Notes under the pieces: model-generated
What the model was told of the DNA's origin: nothing
Database searches by the model: none
The model's input: the letters and a program-made list of their open reading frames with translations, nothing else
Program-made: the position numbers and the translations under genes
Assembly (NCBI RefSeq): GCF_037126265.1
Contig: NZ_JAYLLN010000003.1
Span: 62,001-126,000 of the forward strand
Reading direction: 5' to 3'
DNA length: 64,000 nt
Origin: Sphingobacterium tenebrionis
Lineage (GTDB): Bacteria; Bacteroidota; Bacteroidia; Sphingobacteriales; Sphingobacteriaceae
Shown here: positions 9,701 to 17,410 of the stretch, piece by piece
Layout of the letters: each line of letters opens with the position of its first letter
Position numbering within the stretch: the stretch's first letter is position 1

Positions 9701-9904
9701 GAGCCCGGTGACCATATACGGATCCAGGACATTCGGGCACAGTACCGTTTCCAAACAAGGGAAATCCCCGGTACAGTGGCACTGTTCGGACATATTGAAA
9801 ATGTTGGGATGCTGTGGAAGAGCAGCGGGAAGAAGCTGGACCCGGACCATCCCAACCAGAAGGCCCTGAGGTACTGGACATTTGGTATGAGGATCGATTT
9901 TTAG
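6719..9904 (+). CDS. SusC/RagA-family TonB-dependent outer-membrane transporter
   Basis: Read from the ATG at 6719, where a signal peptide (MKTKDIIVFLFLIFLGM, cleaved after NANS-Q) begins; a GTG 24 bases earlier is less likely. The 1061-residue product has a carboxypeptidase-regulatory-like domain (about residues 28-105), the SusC signature 'LEEVVVSSGYQ', a plug domain with 'QSITVLKDAAAAAIWGARA', then a beta barrel to the C-terminal 'FGMRIDF' ending in aromatic Phe. It imports a substrate captured by SusD using TonB energy; the substrate (glycan, peptide or metal chelate) cannot be told. No classical N-terminal signalling extension for an anti-sigma factor. It overlaps the TlpA gene and precedes susD by 11 bases. 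Confidence 0.93.
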   Translation: MKTKDIIVFLFLIFLGMCQNANSQQLLRGVVLDASSHVPIPQAVVLHNGKRTMTDSVGAFHLRVRTGDRIRVTDIAHHPKEHVFSDADGTDLTILLEPLVEQLEEVVVSSGYQELSKKDVTGSVAVVSRAELDKNPDPNILSRLRDAVPGLIFNKLDVLQRQSISIGGKSTLFANSEPLVILDNFPYEGDISDINPQDVQSITVLKDAAAAAIWGARAGNGVIVIKSKKGIIGQSNKFNASMNLGISDPVDLFYNARMTSPEFIDMEKRLFENGYYRSQESSQSNTPLSPAVELMIAHREGLISADQLDLSLMELGAHDVRKDLMKEVYRPEMRQQYAVSHSFSGRGNAGMVSLGYDRNRENLQGNSNDRLNLTFNQQIKVWKDRITITPGIGFTQRAGDRPNRIPVDLRFGSTSIYPYAVLRSPEGDPLAVTRSYRRKFLESALQQGLLDWEYVPLSDVEHLQFRTNDRMLRASLNADLELLSGLKLSADYRWLGSWSSGKSLYGPQSYYARDMVNNYTFLNGGQLQYGIPQGGILDGRYGNGSSHNLRTQLQYDKDWEDHRFNILVGGEVSDANSRTDSYRLYGYDPEHHVSGPVNYLVNYKQYSSPFSRRIPYQDSGSDLTDRFLSYYSTLGYYLKDRYLFNASARLDRSNIFGVRSNQKGIPLFSLSAAWSLDREDFFRPLSHLFSGMKLRLSYGHTGNVDNSLSSLMVAQRSPVTADHTGLPYSTIMNPANPELRWERVAISNIGIDMVLLGGKLDVTLDSYRKIGRDLLGSIDFPTSSGIFSFYGNTAGTKTWGTDISLKGRFPISAKASSTTSFMFSYNRDEVTHYTLEHPVTSVLSAGQIGSFPVVGRPIHSIFAYHWSGLDSDNGRPLGMINGEVSGDHRKIIQSSKLEDLLFVGTSRPRMFGSLRQEFIYSNMSLAIGLSYRLGYWYRRESVNYNHLFTATRAHGDFSERWKVPGDELYTQVPSMPTVRDNNEVLFYTNSAILVEPGDHIRIQDIRAQYRFQTREIPGTVALFGHIENVGMLWKSSGKKLDPDHPNQKALRYWTFGMRIDF

Positions 9905-9915
9905 GATTATTTATT

Positions 9916-11322
9916 ATGATGAAGATGAAAAATAGATTTATGACGATGGCCATGATCGGTATAACAATGGCCATTCTGGGATGCGGAAAGGATTTTTTGG
10001 AGAAAAGGAAGGATATTTCCCTGGCCGTACCCCGGACACTCGAGGATGCAGAGCTTCTGCTCAACCATACCAACCAGAACTTTGGGACGACCCCAGGCCT
10101 GCAGATCATCTCTGCCGACGAATACACTATGGAAGAACCGAACCTGAACTCCCTCAGTATTACGGAAAGGAGCAGTTTCCTATGGTCGCGTGATTTCTAC
10201 CAGGGGGAAAGGTTCAATCTGGATTGGACCTATATGTTCTCCCAGGTATATTACGCCAATACCGTGATTGAACTGATCGATGGGATGGGGGCGTTGGAAG
10301 GACCACAAAAGGACCGTGCCGATGGCCTACGGGGCAGGGCGCTGTTCCATAGGGCCCATGCCAACTGGTGGCTGGCCCAGCTGTTTGCGGAGAATTACAG
10401 ACCGGGACAGAACGACGGTTCACTGGGCATTCCACTTAAGAGGACCGGGAATATCCATGAGGATCTCAGGGTCTATTCCCTAAAGGAGACCTATGATTTT
10501 ATCCTTTCGGACCTCAGGGAGGCAGAACGGCTGCTTCCGGCAGTCCCGAGCGGACTTTCCAGTCCATCCAAACTTGCCTGTGATGCATTTTTTGCGCGGA
10601 TATTCCTGGATATTGGAGATTATGGCCAAGCCCTGGCACACGCTGACCTTGCCATCCCGAAACTTTCCCTAATGGATTACAATCAGTTCGGACTGGAAAA
10701 CGATAGCAGGCGCCCGTTCCCTGGACTCTTTCCCTCGGGGAACCCTGAAGTAGCCTTTTTCTCAAGTGCGATCCCCTACGGTTGTCCCGTTTTTGGCAAC
10801 GGATGTAGGGTGGACCCGCAAATCTATGCTTCCTTTGAGCAAGGTGACCTTCGAAAGAACCTGTTCTTTTATCGATTTGACGACCAGCAAAACGTTATTT
10901 TCCGGGGCTCCTATGGCGGAGCTTCCGTGTATGCACTGTTCACTGGCCTCGCATTGGACGAACTCCTGCTCATCAAGGCCGAATGCCTGGCAAGGGAGAA
11001 CGAAGGACCAATGGCGGTCAAGGTCCTCAACGACCTACTGGAGACAAGGTTCGATCCGGCCTCCTTTTCCCCAAGGGTCCATACCGATGATCGGGGCACC
11101 CTTGATATGGTACTCATGGAACGCAGGAAACAGCTCCTGGCAAGAGGGCTCCGCTGGTCAGATCTGAAAAGGCTGAACAGGGAAGTAGGTCGGGAGGAAT
11201 GGTTGAAACGTTCGTTTCCTAAAATGGGCGAGTTTGTACTTTCCCCCGAGGATCCCAGATATATTTTCCCTATTCCAATGGAGGAGGTTGAGCGTTACGG
11301 CCTTGAGGTATATCCCCGATGA
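9916..11322 (+). CDS. SusD/RagB-family substrate-binding lipoprotein
   Basis: Chosen start ATG 9916, just after the susC stop; earlier codons overlap susC. The 468-residue product has a lipoprotein signal with lipobox AILGC (Cys 23). The rest has the helical TPR-like organisation of SusD: 'RGRALFHRAHANWWLAQLFAENY', 'GIPLKRTGNIHEDLRVYSLKET' split across the conserved loop, and 'LLIKAECLARE', with the usual C-terminal 'YIFPIPMEEV'. SusD caps the extracellular side of SusC and binds the nutrient. It shares the operon with TlpA and SusC; no hydrolase is encoded next to it, so this is not an obvious glycan-degradation locus. Confidence 0.92.
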   Translation: MMKMKNRFMTMAMIGITMAILGCGKDFLEKRKDISLAVPRTLEDAELLLNHTNQNFGTTPGLQIISADEYTMEEPNLNSLSITERSSFLWSRDFYQGERFNLDWTYMFSQVYYANTVIELIDGMGALEGPQKDRADGLRGRALFHRAHANWWLAQLFAENYRPGQNDGSLGIPLKRTGNIHEDLRVYSLKETYDFILSDLREAERLLPAVPSGLSSPSKLACDAFFARIFLDIGDYGQALAHADLAIPKLSLMDYNQFGLENDSRRPFPGLFPSGNPEVAFFSSAIPYGCPVFGNGCRVDPQIYASFEQGDLRKNLFFYRFDDQQNVIFRGSYGGASVYALFTGLALDELLLIKAECLARENEGPMAVKVLNDLLETRFDPASFSPRVHTDDRGTLDMVLMERRKQLLARGLRWSDLKRLNREVGREEWLKRSFPKMGEFVLSPEDPRYIFPIPMEEVERYGLEVYPR

Positions 11323-11332
11323 TCTGGGCCTA

Positions 11333-11378
11333 AAGTAAGGGGAGGTTGACCAACCCATTGGCCTAGCCCCCCTTACTT
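11333..11378 (+). terminator. Hairpin after susD
   Basis: AAGTAAGGGG (11333-11342) pairs with CCCCTTACTT (11369-11378), 11 bases after the susD stop. No strong T-run follows, so it may be a 3'-end stabilising hairpin rather than a classical terminator. Confidence 0.45.
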
Positions 11379-12056
11379 CCTATTTCCCATGCAATGGGGA
11401 CAGTTTATATTAGGGGGGCTGATGGCACTTCCCATGGATACATTCAAATGATGCGGAGGTAAGGAGCCGCTCTGATTGCTGGCCCCCTTATTATCATCTA
11501 GATTGCCCGGCGCATTCCTTTCCAAAATAATAGGGCTGATGAGTTCGCCAACCCCCAATAGGAAACAAAGTGGGGAATTTGCCTATAAATCGTAAACTAC
11601 ATCGAGCCTATTCCGACCACTGGCATTAACCCCAGCTAAAACAGGTGCTACCACTGTTCCATTTCCCAAATGGCCCAGGTATTGCTTCGCCGGTGTACAA
11701 CCAACGGGATAAGAGTGGGCCATCCTTTTAGCTCAATGCTCCAGAACCCAGAGACCCGGGGCTGGAAATGGCAGTAATCCTAGAAACAGATAGAACCTTG
11801 TATCGACCATCTTTATGAACATATGATCGGTTGCCAATTTGTTCTAATTTTCCCAATCGACAGTGCATTTGACAATATATGGAAATTACTTTGCTTTCCC
11901 GGCTACAGTGAGCCGCCTAATCCATTTTTGCCATATCGAGCATATTAGGTATTAGGTTCAGTTTCTGACCAACGGAGGAAACATATAATAAATTGAGTTA
12001 TTAAAATTTTATCTTTATATTCATGCCAATAAAATTTAAGGAGAAAGGTTTTATAT
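11379..12056. other. Intergenic stretch without recognised gene
   Basis: About 680 bases between the susD hairpin and a small membrane ORF. All three frames on both strands are broken by stops; nothing recognisable was found apart from a weak promoter-like TATCTTTA at about 12010-12017 leading to the following ORF. Confidence 0.4.
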
Positions 12057-12155
12057 TTGGACAGCGAACTAATTCAATGGACCATAGTTGTCATCCTGAT
12101 CGTTTTCATTGTTCTGGATATCCTTCGTGTCGTTAACAGACATGGAAGGGACTGA
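12057..12155 (+). CDS. 32-residue single-pass membrane peptide
   Basis: TTG start preceded by a strong Shine-Dalgarno AAGGAGAAAGG ending 8 bases upstream. The product begins MDSELIQW, has a hydrophobic helix TIVVILIVFIVLDIL (about residues 9-23) with one buried Asp, and a basic tail RVVNRHGRD. Topology by the positive-inside rule is N-out, C-in. Such peptides often serve as small subunits of transporters (KdpF-like) or as regulators. The start context GGAGAAAGG plus TTG is almost the same as that of trkH in the same region, which hints at a link with K+ transport, but it is encoded convergently to trkA. Function unknown. Confidence 0.45.
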   Translation: MDSELIQWTIVVILIVFIVLDILRVVNRHGRD

Positions 12156-12366
12156 CCATGCAGACTGATCTGATGGCCCTATTGTGTACCAGAATGTAAA
12201 CCTTCACTGATTATGTCCTGTTGGTCGATCTGAACGGCTGCATTGCCAACCTCCCTACTGTGCTGATCCAGTGTCTTTGGCCGATAGCAAAAGGTTCCCT
12301 CCGATAGAGCTTGGTTAGAATGGAACAGATCTGTCATCTGTTGCGCACGGGCAGACCGGTACGGCC

Positions 12367-13053
12367 CTATATTTTAAGGAATTCTTTTATGCTCCTGTTA
12401 TTGCCGTATATCACAATGATCTCTCCTTCCTGTAATATGGTATCAGGCTTAGGGATGCCATGTAGAACTGTGGTTACTATCCTGCTCCTGCCGATAAGTG
12501 TATCACGTTCCGTTTTTTTGAGGATGGTCAATACCAGGATCTCATAATGCTCTCTAAATCCAATCTCCTGGATCGATCGACCCACGTACTTCTGTGGGAT
12601 GATGGCCTCAACGATACTGTAGTTGGCATTTAGTTCAAACGAGTCCACCAAACCACTAAGACAGAGTTTTTTTGACCATCTTTCAGCAGTTTCCTCTTCG
12701 GGATGGACAATTTCAGAGATCCCGATGGCATTCAGGACCTTCTCATGTAGACTGTTTACCGCGCGGCTTATGATCCTTTTGACGCACGCTTCCTTGCACA
12801 GTGCAGTTACCATTATATTTGCTCCCTCGTCCTCGCCAATGGCAACAATGACCACGTTCGTGTTTTTCAAAGGAAGGGAGTTGAAAGCAACCGGATCGGA
12901 TGCATCTAAGGCAATGGTATGGGTGATGTGTTCCTTTAGAGCTGAAACGCGTTCCAGCTTGATATCCACACCTATCACTTCGTTACCCTGTGCCGTAAGT
13001 TTTATAGCTAGGGATGCGCCAAAATTTCCAAGGCCAATAATAATGAATTTCAT
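12367..13053 (-). CDS. trkA: TrkA/KtrA-type NAD-binding regulator of K+ uptake
   Basis: A 228-residue cytoplasmic regulator. N-terminal RCK (TrkA-N) Rossmann domain, residues 1-125, with the GLGNFG dinucleotide-binding motif at 7-12 and the acidic residue after strand 2 (GVDIK). C-terminal TrkA-C domain, about 140-228, with 'KYVGRSIQEIGFREHYEILVL' split over the conserved hydrophobic core. The single RCK unit and length fit KtrA/KtrC rather than the tandem E. coli TrkA. It gates the TrkH/KtrB channel encoded 4 bases upstream; both form one operon. Confidence 0.93.
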   Translation of the reverse strand: MKFIIIGLGNFGASLAIKLTAQGNEVIGVDIKLERVSALKEHITHTIALDASDPVAFNSLPLKNTNVVIVAIGEDEGANIMVTALCKEACVKRIISRAVNSLHEKVLNAIGISEIVHPEEETAERWSKKLCLSGLVDSFELNANYSIVEAIIPQKYVGRSIQEIGFREHYEILVLTILKKTERDTLIGRSRIVTTVLHGIPKPDTILQEGEIIVIYGNNRSIKEFLKI

Positions 13054-13057
13054 AAGT

Positions 13058-14431
13058 CTAGTTAATGGTTAGTTCTTCCTTTGCATACCGGTATCCGGTA
13101 AATTTTACCTTCCTGAAAATCGCGATCATAATGGAAAGCATCGTTACCCTCCCTATGAACATCAAAACGATCAGCACGGCCTTGCTTGCCATGGACAGCT
13201 TAAAGGTGATCCCGAGTGTAAGACCTACAGTGCTATATGCCGAGAAACACTCAAAGGCGATCTGAATCAGGGTGAAGTCGTTTTCAAAAACACTGATTAG
13301 CAGGATGCAAATCCCTATGACAAATAGAGACAGGGTCATGGTAGCGAATGCCCTTTTGATGGTGATTTCCGCGATCTCCCTCCTGAAGATCTCCAGCCTT
13401 TCCTTTCCTCGCACCAGGCTCAGGATGTTCAGTACGGCCACAGCAAATGTACTGGTCTTGATGCCCCCACCCGTTGAGTTCGGCGAAGCCCCTACCCACA
13501 TCAAAAAGATTACCAAGAGGATGCTGTGTACCTGAAGGTTGGCGAAATCTATGCTGTTGTACCCCGCAGTGCGGGGGGTGCTGGCCGTAAACAGGGCAGT
13601 TATCCACCGTCCAATAGTGCCATGCCCACTGAAGGCTGACTGGCCCTCCAATAACCATAGAATGATGGTAGCAGTTAGGGTTATGCTGAATGTCGTGATC
13701 AGGTTGATCTTGCTATTGATGTTTATTACCCAGGGTTTGGAGGGATATTGGTCCTTTGAATATCTGTTAATCAGTCGATTGCTTAGGTGCTTGATGTACC
13801 GTAAAAGGTTGATCACGATTGGAAAGCCCAATCCTCCCAGAACGAACAGAATGATGATGATAAGCTGGAAGGGGTAATTGTATACCAGGGTTTCATCTGC
13901 AAGCCCAGATTCGAGCGTAGAGAAACCAGCATTGCAGAAAGACGAAATGGAATGGAATGTACAGAAGAACATATGCTGGACAAATCCATTCCCGACAGGA
14001 GGGGTGCTGAAAAAAAGTAGGGCTGCCCCAACCGCCTCAATGGCAAAGGTGATGAGTATGATCCGCTTCAAAAGAAGGAATACTTCGCCCAACTTATCCG
14101 AATTTGCAATGTCCCTACTTGCTAATTGGTTCTGGTAGGAAGAACCCCCTTTGAAGAAATAGGCGAAATATGAAGCAAATGTCAATATGCCTAGTCCACC
14201 CAGCTGGATCAGGATCATTATTGAAATCTTGCCAAATGTTGTGAAGGCCGATGCAGTATCCACGACAATAAGACCAGTCACACATACTGCACTCGTTGCA
14301 GTGAAGAGTGCGTCTATCCAGGACAGCTGCTGGGTATTGGACACTGGGAGATGTAGGATCATCGCGCCCAATAGGATCAGAAAAATAAAACTACCGGCAA
14401 AAAGCTGGGCAGGGTTGTAAATTCTCTTCAA
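13058..14431 (-). CDS. trkH: TrkH/KtrB-type potassium transporter
   Basis: A 457-residue integral membrane protein with four M1-P-M2 repeats typical of the Trk/Ktr/HKT superfamily. Selectivity-loop glycines are visible in 'ATSAVCVTGLIVVDT', 'SSFCNAGFST', 'STPRTAGYNS' and 'FSAYSTVGLTLG'. It takes up K+ with Na+ or H+ under control of the RCK protein encoded just downstream. The start is a TTG at 14431, set by the Shine-Dalgarno GGAGAAAGG 8 bases before it and by the family-typical N-terminus. Confidence 0.93.
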   Translation of the reverse strand: MKRIYNPAQLFAGSFIFLILLGAMILHLPVSNTQQLSWIDALFTATSAVCVTGLIVVDTASAFTTFGKISIMILIQLGGLGILTFASYFAYFFKGGSSYQNQLASRDIANSDKLGEVFLLLKRIILITFAIEAVGAALLFFSTPPVGNGFVQHMFFCTFHSISSFCNAGFSTLESGLADETLVYNYPFQLIIIILFVLGGLGFPIVINLLRYIKHLSNRLINRYSKDQYPSKPWVININSKINLITTFSITLTATIILWLLEGQSAFSGHGTIGRWITALFTASTPRTAGYNSIDFANLQVHSILLVIFLMWVGASPNSTGGGIKTSTFAVAVLNILSLVRGKERLEIFRREIAEITIKRAFATMTLSLFVIGICILLISVFENDFTLIQIAFECFSAYSTVGLTLGITFKLSMASKAVLIVLMFIGRVTMLSIMIAIFRKVKFTGYRYAKEELTIN

Positions 14432-14439
14432 TTCTAGTT

Positions 14440-14455
14440 CCTTTCTCCAAAATTA
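14440..14455 (-). promoter_or_regulatory. trkH promoter -7 element and Shine-Dalgarno site
   Basis: On the minus strand TAATTTTG (14455-14448) fits the TAnnTTTG element and partly overlaps the Shine-Dalgarno GGAGAAAGG (14448-14440), so the true start of transcription may lie further upstream. The Shine-Dalgarno decides the TTG start of trkH. Confidence 0.4.
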
Positions 14456-14657
14456 AAAAATAGTTGCGAAAAAATCACAGATGCTCCAATTTATCTGAAT
14501 ACTGTCCTGTGTGGTTCAGTTTATTTTTTCCATGCCTTTTTTGGATCTGTGTCGGAAGATGGCCCACCATCCAACCTTCTTTCTGCTTTTCGGCACTCGG
14601 GAAATTCAGTACTATATTTCATCTTTCCTGAATGTACAGCAGGGACCCAAAGATGGC

Positions 14658-14935
14658 TCACAGGATCTTTTTGTTGTTCATCAGGAACCAACTGGCATTC
14701 CTATACCGATCCAGTTCCTTTTTCAGTAGTTCTGGCCATTTTTCCAGGGATGAAATAATAAGTTCTTCACCATCACTGTATTTCCTTTTTGATCTGGCCA
14801 GTAACTGTAGCTGGTCAAGTTCGGTCTGTTCGGGATATTTTTCCATCGTCTCGCATAATATTGGGGACCCCCATATTTCCTTTCAGATCTCTGTATGTGC
14901 CCCCGGGTTTCCATGATAATAGATATGGTCAAAAA
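14658..14935 (-). pseudogene. Small protein gene interrupted by an in-frame TGA
   Basis: Downstream of the stop at 14883-14885 the frame encodes about 74 residues of convincing protein composition ('YPEQTELDQLQLLARSKRKY', then 'SSLEKWPELLKKELDRY' to 'FLMNNKKIL'), a charged helical segment. The same frame continues upstream of the TGA as 'DIFDHIYYHGNPGAHTEI'. A single base change (CGA to TGA would be enough) explains the break. An ATG at 14846 could restart a 62-residue product. No family recognised. Confidence 0.4.
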
Positions 14936-15115
14936 TATCAAAAAATATCACGGAACGTAAGTCATCTACTGATCATAAGAACTCTGGGAATGCTGGTTAG
15001 AGGGCGCTGGCTCCAACCAATTCATGGGATTTTTTTTTCATGACACTGCGTTTCAGATTTTTATCGGTATATTTGTTTACGTTTATTATGGTAACTTGAA
15101 CAAAGTTTACTATCC

Positions 15116-15143
15116 ATCCCACCTTCTTCAATGAGGGTGGGAT
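15116..15143 (+). terminator. Hairpin terminator preceded by a promoter-like element
   Basis: ATCCCACC and GGTGGGAT form an 8-bp stem, tail TTGTTCT. A TATATTTG -7-like element lies at 15068-15075, so a transcript of about 60-65 bases could be made, but no good -33 box is seen. Confidence 0.4.
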
Positions 15144-15304
15144 TTGTTCTAAATATGGGCCTCCGGATCTGGGCCAGGCCGTGTGTCTATCGATCGGGAA
15201 TCCCTAAGCTAAATTCGATCCTTAAAACCCTGTGGAAATCCTACCATCACCAGCTCTTATTCATCAAGTGCGGAGATTAGGGTTGATTTGACCGAAATCT
15301 TTTA

Positions 15305-15412
15305 TATATTTGGGTGTTTGTCAGAACACCCTTGATGCGCATAAGCTCAAGGTAAACAAAATGCAAAGGTAAAATTTGATTAGGATAGTACCTTCGGGTA
15401 CTATCTTTTTTT
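15305..15412 (+). ncRNA. Structured RNA element, copy 1
   Basis: A TATATTTG promoter-like motif (15305-15312; GTTG at 15282-15285 as a possible -33) is followed by three hairpins: GGGTGTT/AACACCC with loop TGTCAG (15312-15331), TTGA/TCAA (15332-15350), and a terminator GGATAGTACC-TTC-GGGTACTATC plus seven Ts ending at 15412. The same order of hairpins, loop sequence and AGGTA..ATTT linker recurs at 41844-41948, with paired changes in the stems. It contains no credible ORF. Probably a small RNA of about 95 bases; target unknown. The first hairpin overlaps the -7 motif, so part of it may act as DNA. Confidence 0.6.
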
Positions 15413-16577
15413 GGTAAGTTTCATAAAATCACTAGTATATTAATTGATCGGTCCCCGCTTATATTTTGGCGGGGATTGTTCATTTGGACCAGGTGAAACG
15501 GGGACTCCCTGGTTTTATCCAGGAGATTTAACGGAGATCCCATCCAAGGCTGACAGATAGCATACTTAAGGGCGGGAACGGGCTTTGAAATCATAGGTCT
15601 TTGGTCAATTTTCCTGGCTCCTGTTCGTGCAGTGCACGCTGGGGACAGTGAAAGGCACCATATCTGGAACCCGCAAAATCCCTTATTTAATGAAATGGAA
15701 CCATTTTTAGAATCAGGTACAGCTGTAGTTTGGCTGTATTTACCGTATTGTATGTAAATATCCATTGGTAAAATTTTCGGCCAGGTCGAAGTGCTCTCTC
15801 GGTTCGGTTCCATCACATGTGGGATATTATCCCAATCTTGTCCATATGTTCCTTGACATTTATCACCGCCGCACCATCTATCGGTTTAAGGACCCAGGAA
15901 ATGAAGTTTGATATCTTACAAAAACATTCAATTTGGACAAACCGATTGCACCACCCCTACTGAAGCTGGTACATGTCATTTCCATCAGCAACAATTCCAA
16001 TCTCCACATAATAATTTGAAAGTGGGGCTTGGACCACATTGGTCAACGATGAAGATCGATGAGAATTATGGACCATTTAGGAAGCAAAAGATAATCGAAG
16101 GCTGACCAAAAAAAGGATGGACATGGAAACAACAGAAGTATTCGGGCCGACATCCTAGTGGGTTGGTCAGGTCGCATGAAATGCCATTCCTCAAGGATTG
16201 ATGAGGTTCTTCTTTTCAATTGGAAAACCGCATTCAAGGCCATTTCTTGACTGGGTATGCCTGCCAATGGACAGATTTTTAAGGTAGTCCCAAACGATCT
16301 ACGATGAACTTGTGGCTGTCTGTTAGGGACTGTTTAATTTGGTGAGTTCTGCATCAGCACCCTAGAATGCCCGAATTGTCCTCATGAATGGTAAGCATAG
16401 CGATCCGGATAGGGTACCAATTGATAGAGGTGGAGACATACCTGGATCGATCGCCCAACTTGGAACGGATTTCGACCTTTTACCTTCAAAATATCCAGGT
16501 CTGCAAAATGGGATAGGTGGTCCGTCGTTTCAATACACGTCTTCGGGAGCGCATTTACCTATTGGGAGGGAATTGGG
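15413..16577. other. 1.2-kb stretch without recognised gene
   Basis: Several frames of 60-130 codons exist but with Trp/Pro/Ser/Arg-rich compositions and no start context, so I regard them as chance. Nothing else was recognised. Confidence 0.4.
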
Positions 16578-17072
16578 TTAATTAGTGACGATTGAGGCCT
16601 TTTCTATCCAGATTTCCACTCGTTTTCTGTCCATTCCGTTAAGGACCGTTTTTCCCCTTATCAGTATGGGCCTGTCGGAAGCCCTTACCTTTTTCCCTCC
16701 GGATAGTGTCACTTCTACCATGGCGGGTATCCCGTCCTGTCCACAGAACATACATTGATCGATAGGGAGAACGGACAGCAGGAACCTATTGTGCCTGAAG
16801 CCGGGTTTAATCGGGACGACATATCCTTGTAATGCTACCATTTTGCCATCCATGGCCTCTAGCCTCGGAGGAAAATGAGGTGCATAGACTTTTTTGCCTT
16901 TTTCGGTAGTCACCCTGTACATCAGCAGATCGAACGTTTCCCAAGCGCTGTTCATGATAGGTACATGTTCGGTAAGATGCTTGGCTTCGTTTATATTCTG
17001 CTGGGCGGAAGCCGTTGGGACCACCGTAATCAAACAGACCAATAAAATACTTCTAAGTGATAATCCTGTCAT
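16578..17072 (-). CDS. Exported DUF3299-like protein with CxFCG motif
   Basis: Start ATG 17072 chosen because a signal peptide follows directly (SLRSILLVCLITVVPTASAQ). The 164-residue mature protein contains 'MVALQGYVVPI' and 'DQCMFCGQDGIPAMVEVTL', the pattern seen in DUF3299-type proteins, where the Cys pair is suspected to bind metal. It is divergent from a COG0523 GTPase operon with a shared 99-base control region containing a palindrome, pointing to metal-responsive regulation. The periplasmic function is unknown. Confidence 0.65.
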   Translation of the reverse strand: MTGLSLRSILLVCLITVVPTASAQQNINEAKHLTEHVPIMNSAWETFDLLMYRVTTEKGKKVYAPHFPPRLEAMDGKMVALQGYVVPIKPGFRHNRFLLSVLPIDQCMFCGQDGIPAMVEVTLSGGKKVRASDRPILIRGKTVLNGMDRKRVEIWIEKASIVTN

Positions 17073-17118
17073 ATCCTGATGATTGGTAGTTTTCAAATAT
17101 ATAAAAAAAATCAATATC

Positions 17119-17158
17119 GCAACAATGTTGCATTTAATAAAATTTATGATTACTTTTG
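17119..17158 (+). promoter_or_regulatory. Promoter with GCAACA-type palindrome (possible Zur or other metalloregulator site)
   Basis: GCAACAATGTTGC (17119-17131) is a perfect palindrome around one base. It overlaps GTTG (17127-17130), the -33 position for the -7 element TACTTTTG (17151-17158), spacing 20. The gene controlled starts at 17172. COG0523 genes are frequently zinc-regulated through Zur, and TGCAAC-type palindromes occur at Zur-controlled promoters; the assignment is inference. Confidence 0.5.
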
Positions 17159-17171
17159 GACAAAGACATAT

Positions 17172-17396
17172 ATGAGTGCTATACCCAAAAGTTTTGAAGA
17201 GTGGAGGATCTGCATCGAGCAGAGATGTGGTATCCCGCTGACACTGGAATTTGCAGAGGAACGCCTGTCCATTTATTTGGATGAAAATCTCCCGGAGACA
17301 CAGCGTTTTGTGAAGCTTTATGGTGGGGGTCACCTTTGCAACATTAGGGAATGGCTTTCCCGGGCCATTTCAGAGAAACGAAAGCCGGAAATCTAA
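17172..17396 (+). CDS. 74-residue protein of unknown function in the COG0523 operon
   Basis: Chosen start ATG 17172, 14 bases after the -7 element, so the leader is very short. The protein is soluble, with 'FEEWRICIEQRCGIPLT', 'LDENLPETQRFVKLYGGGHL' and a basic end. It has three Cys and one His (in GGGHLC) that could bind metal. It lies 14 bases before the GTPase start and is presumably co-transcribed. I do not recognise the family. Confidence 0.7.
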   Translation: MSAIPKSFEEWRICIEQRCGIPLTLEFAEERLSIYLDENLPETQRFVKLYGGGHLCNIREWLSRAISEKRKPEI

Positions 17397-17410
17397 TTAA
17401 ATATTATACC

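Noticed and set aside
12623..13072. 149-codon plus frame opposite trkA
   Set aside because: Antisense shadow of the well-supported trkA gene.
13284..13658. 124-codon minus frame inside trkH
   Set aside because: Alternative frame of trkH, which has clear transporter motifs.
15421..15816. 131-codon minus frame in a gene-poor region
   Set aside because: No start context, no motif and an unlikely composition; not enough support to call a gene.
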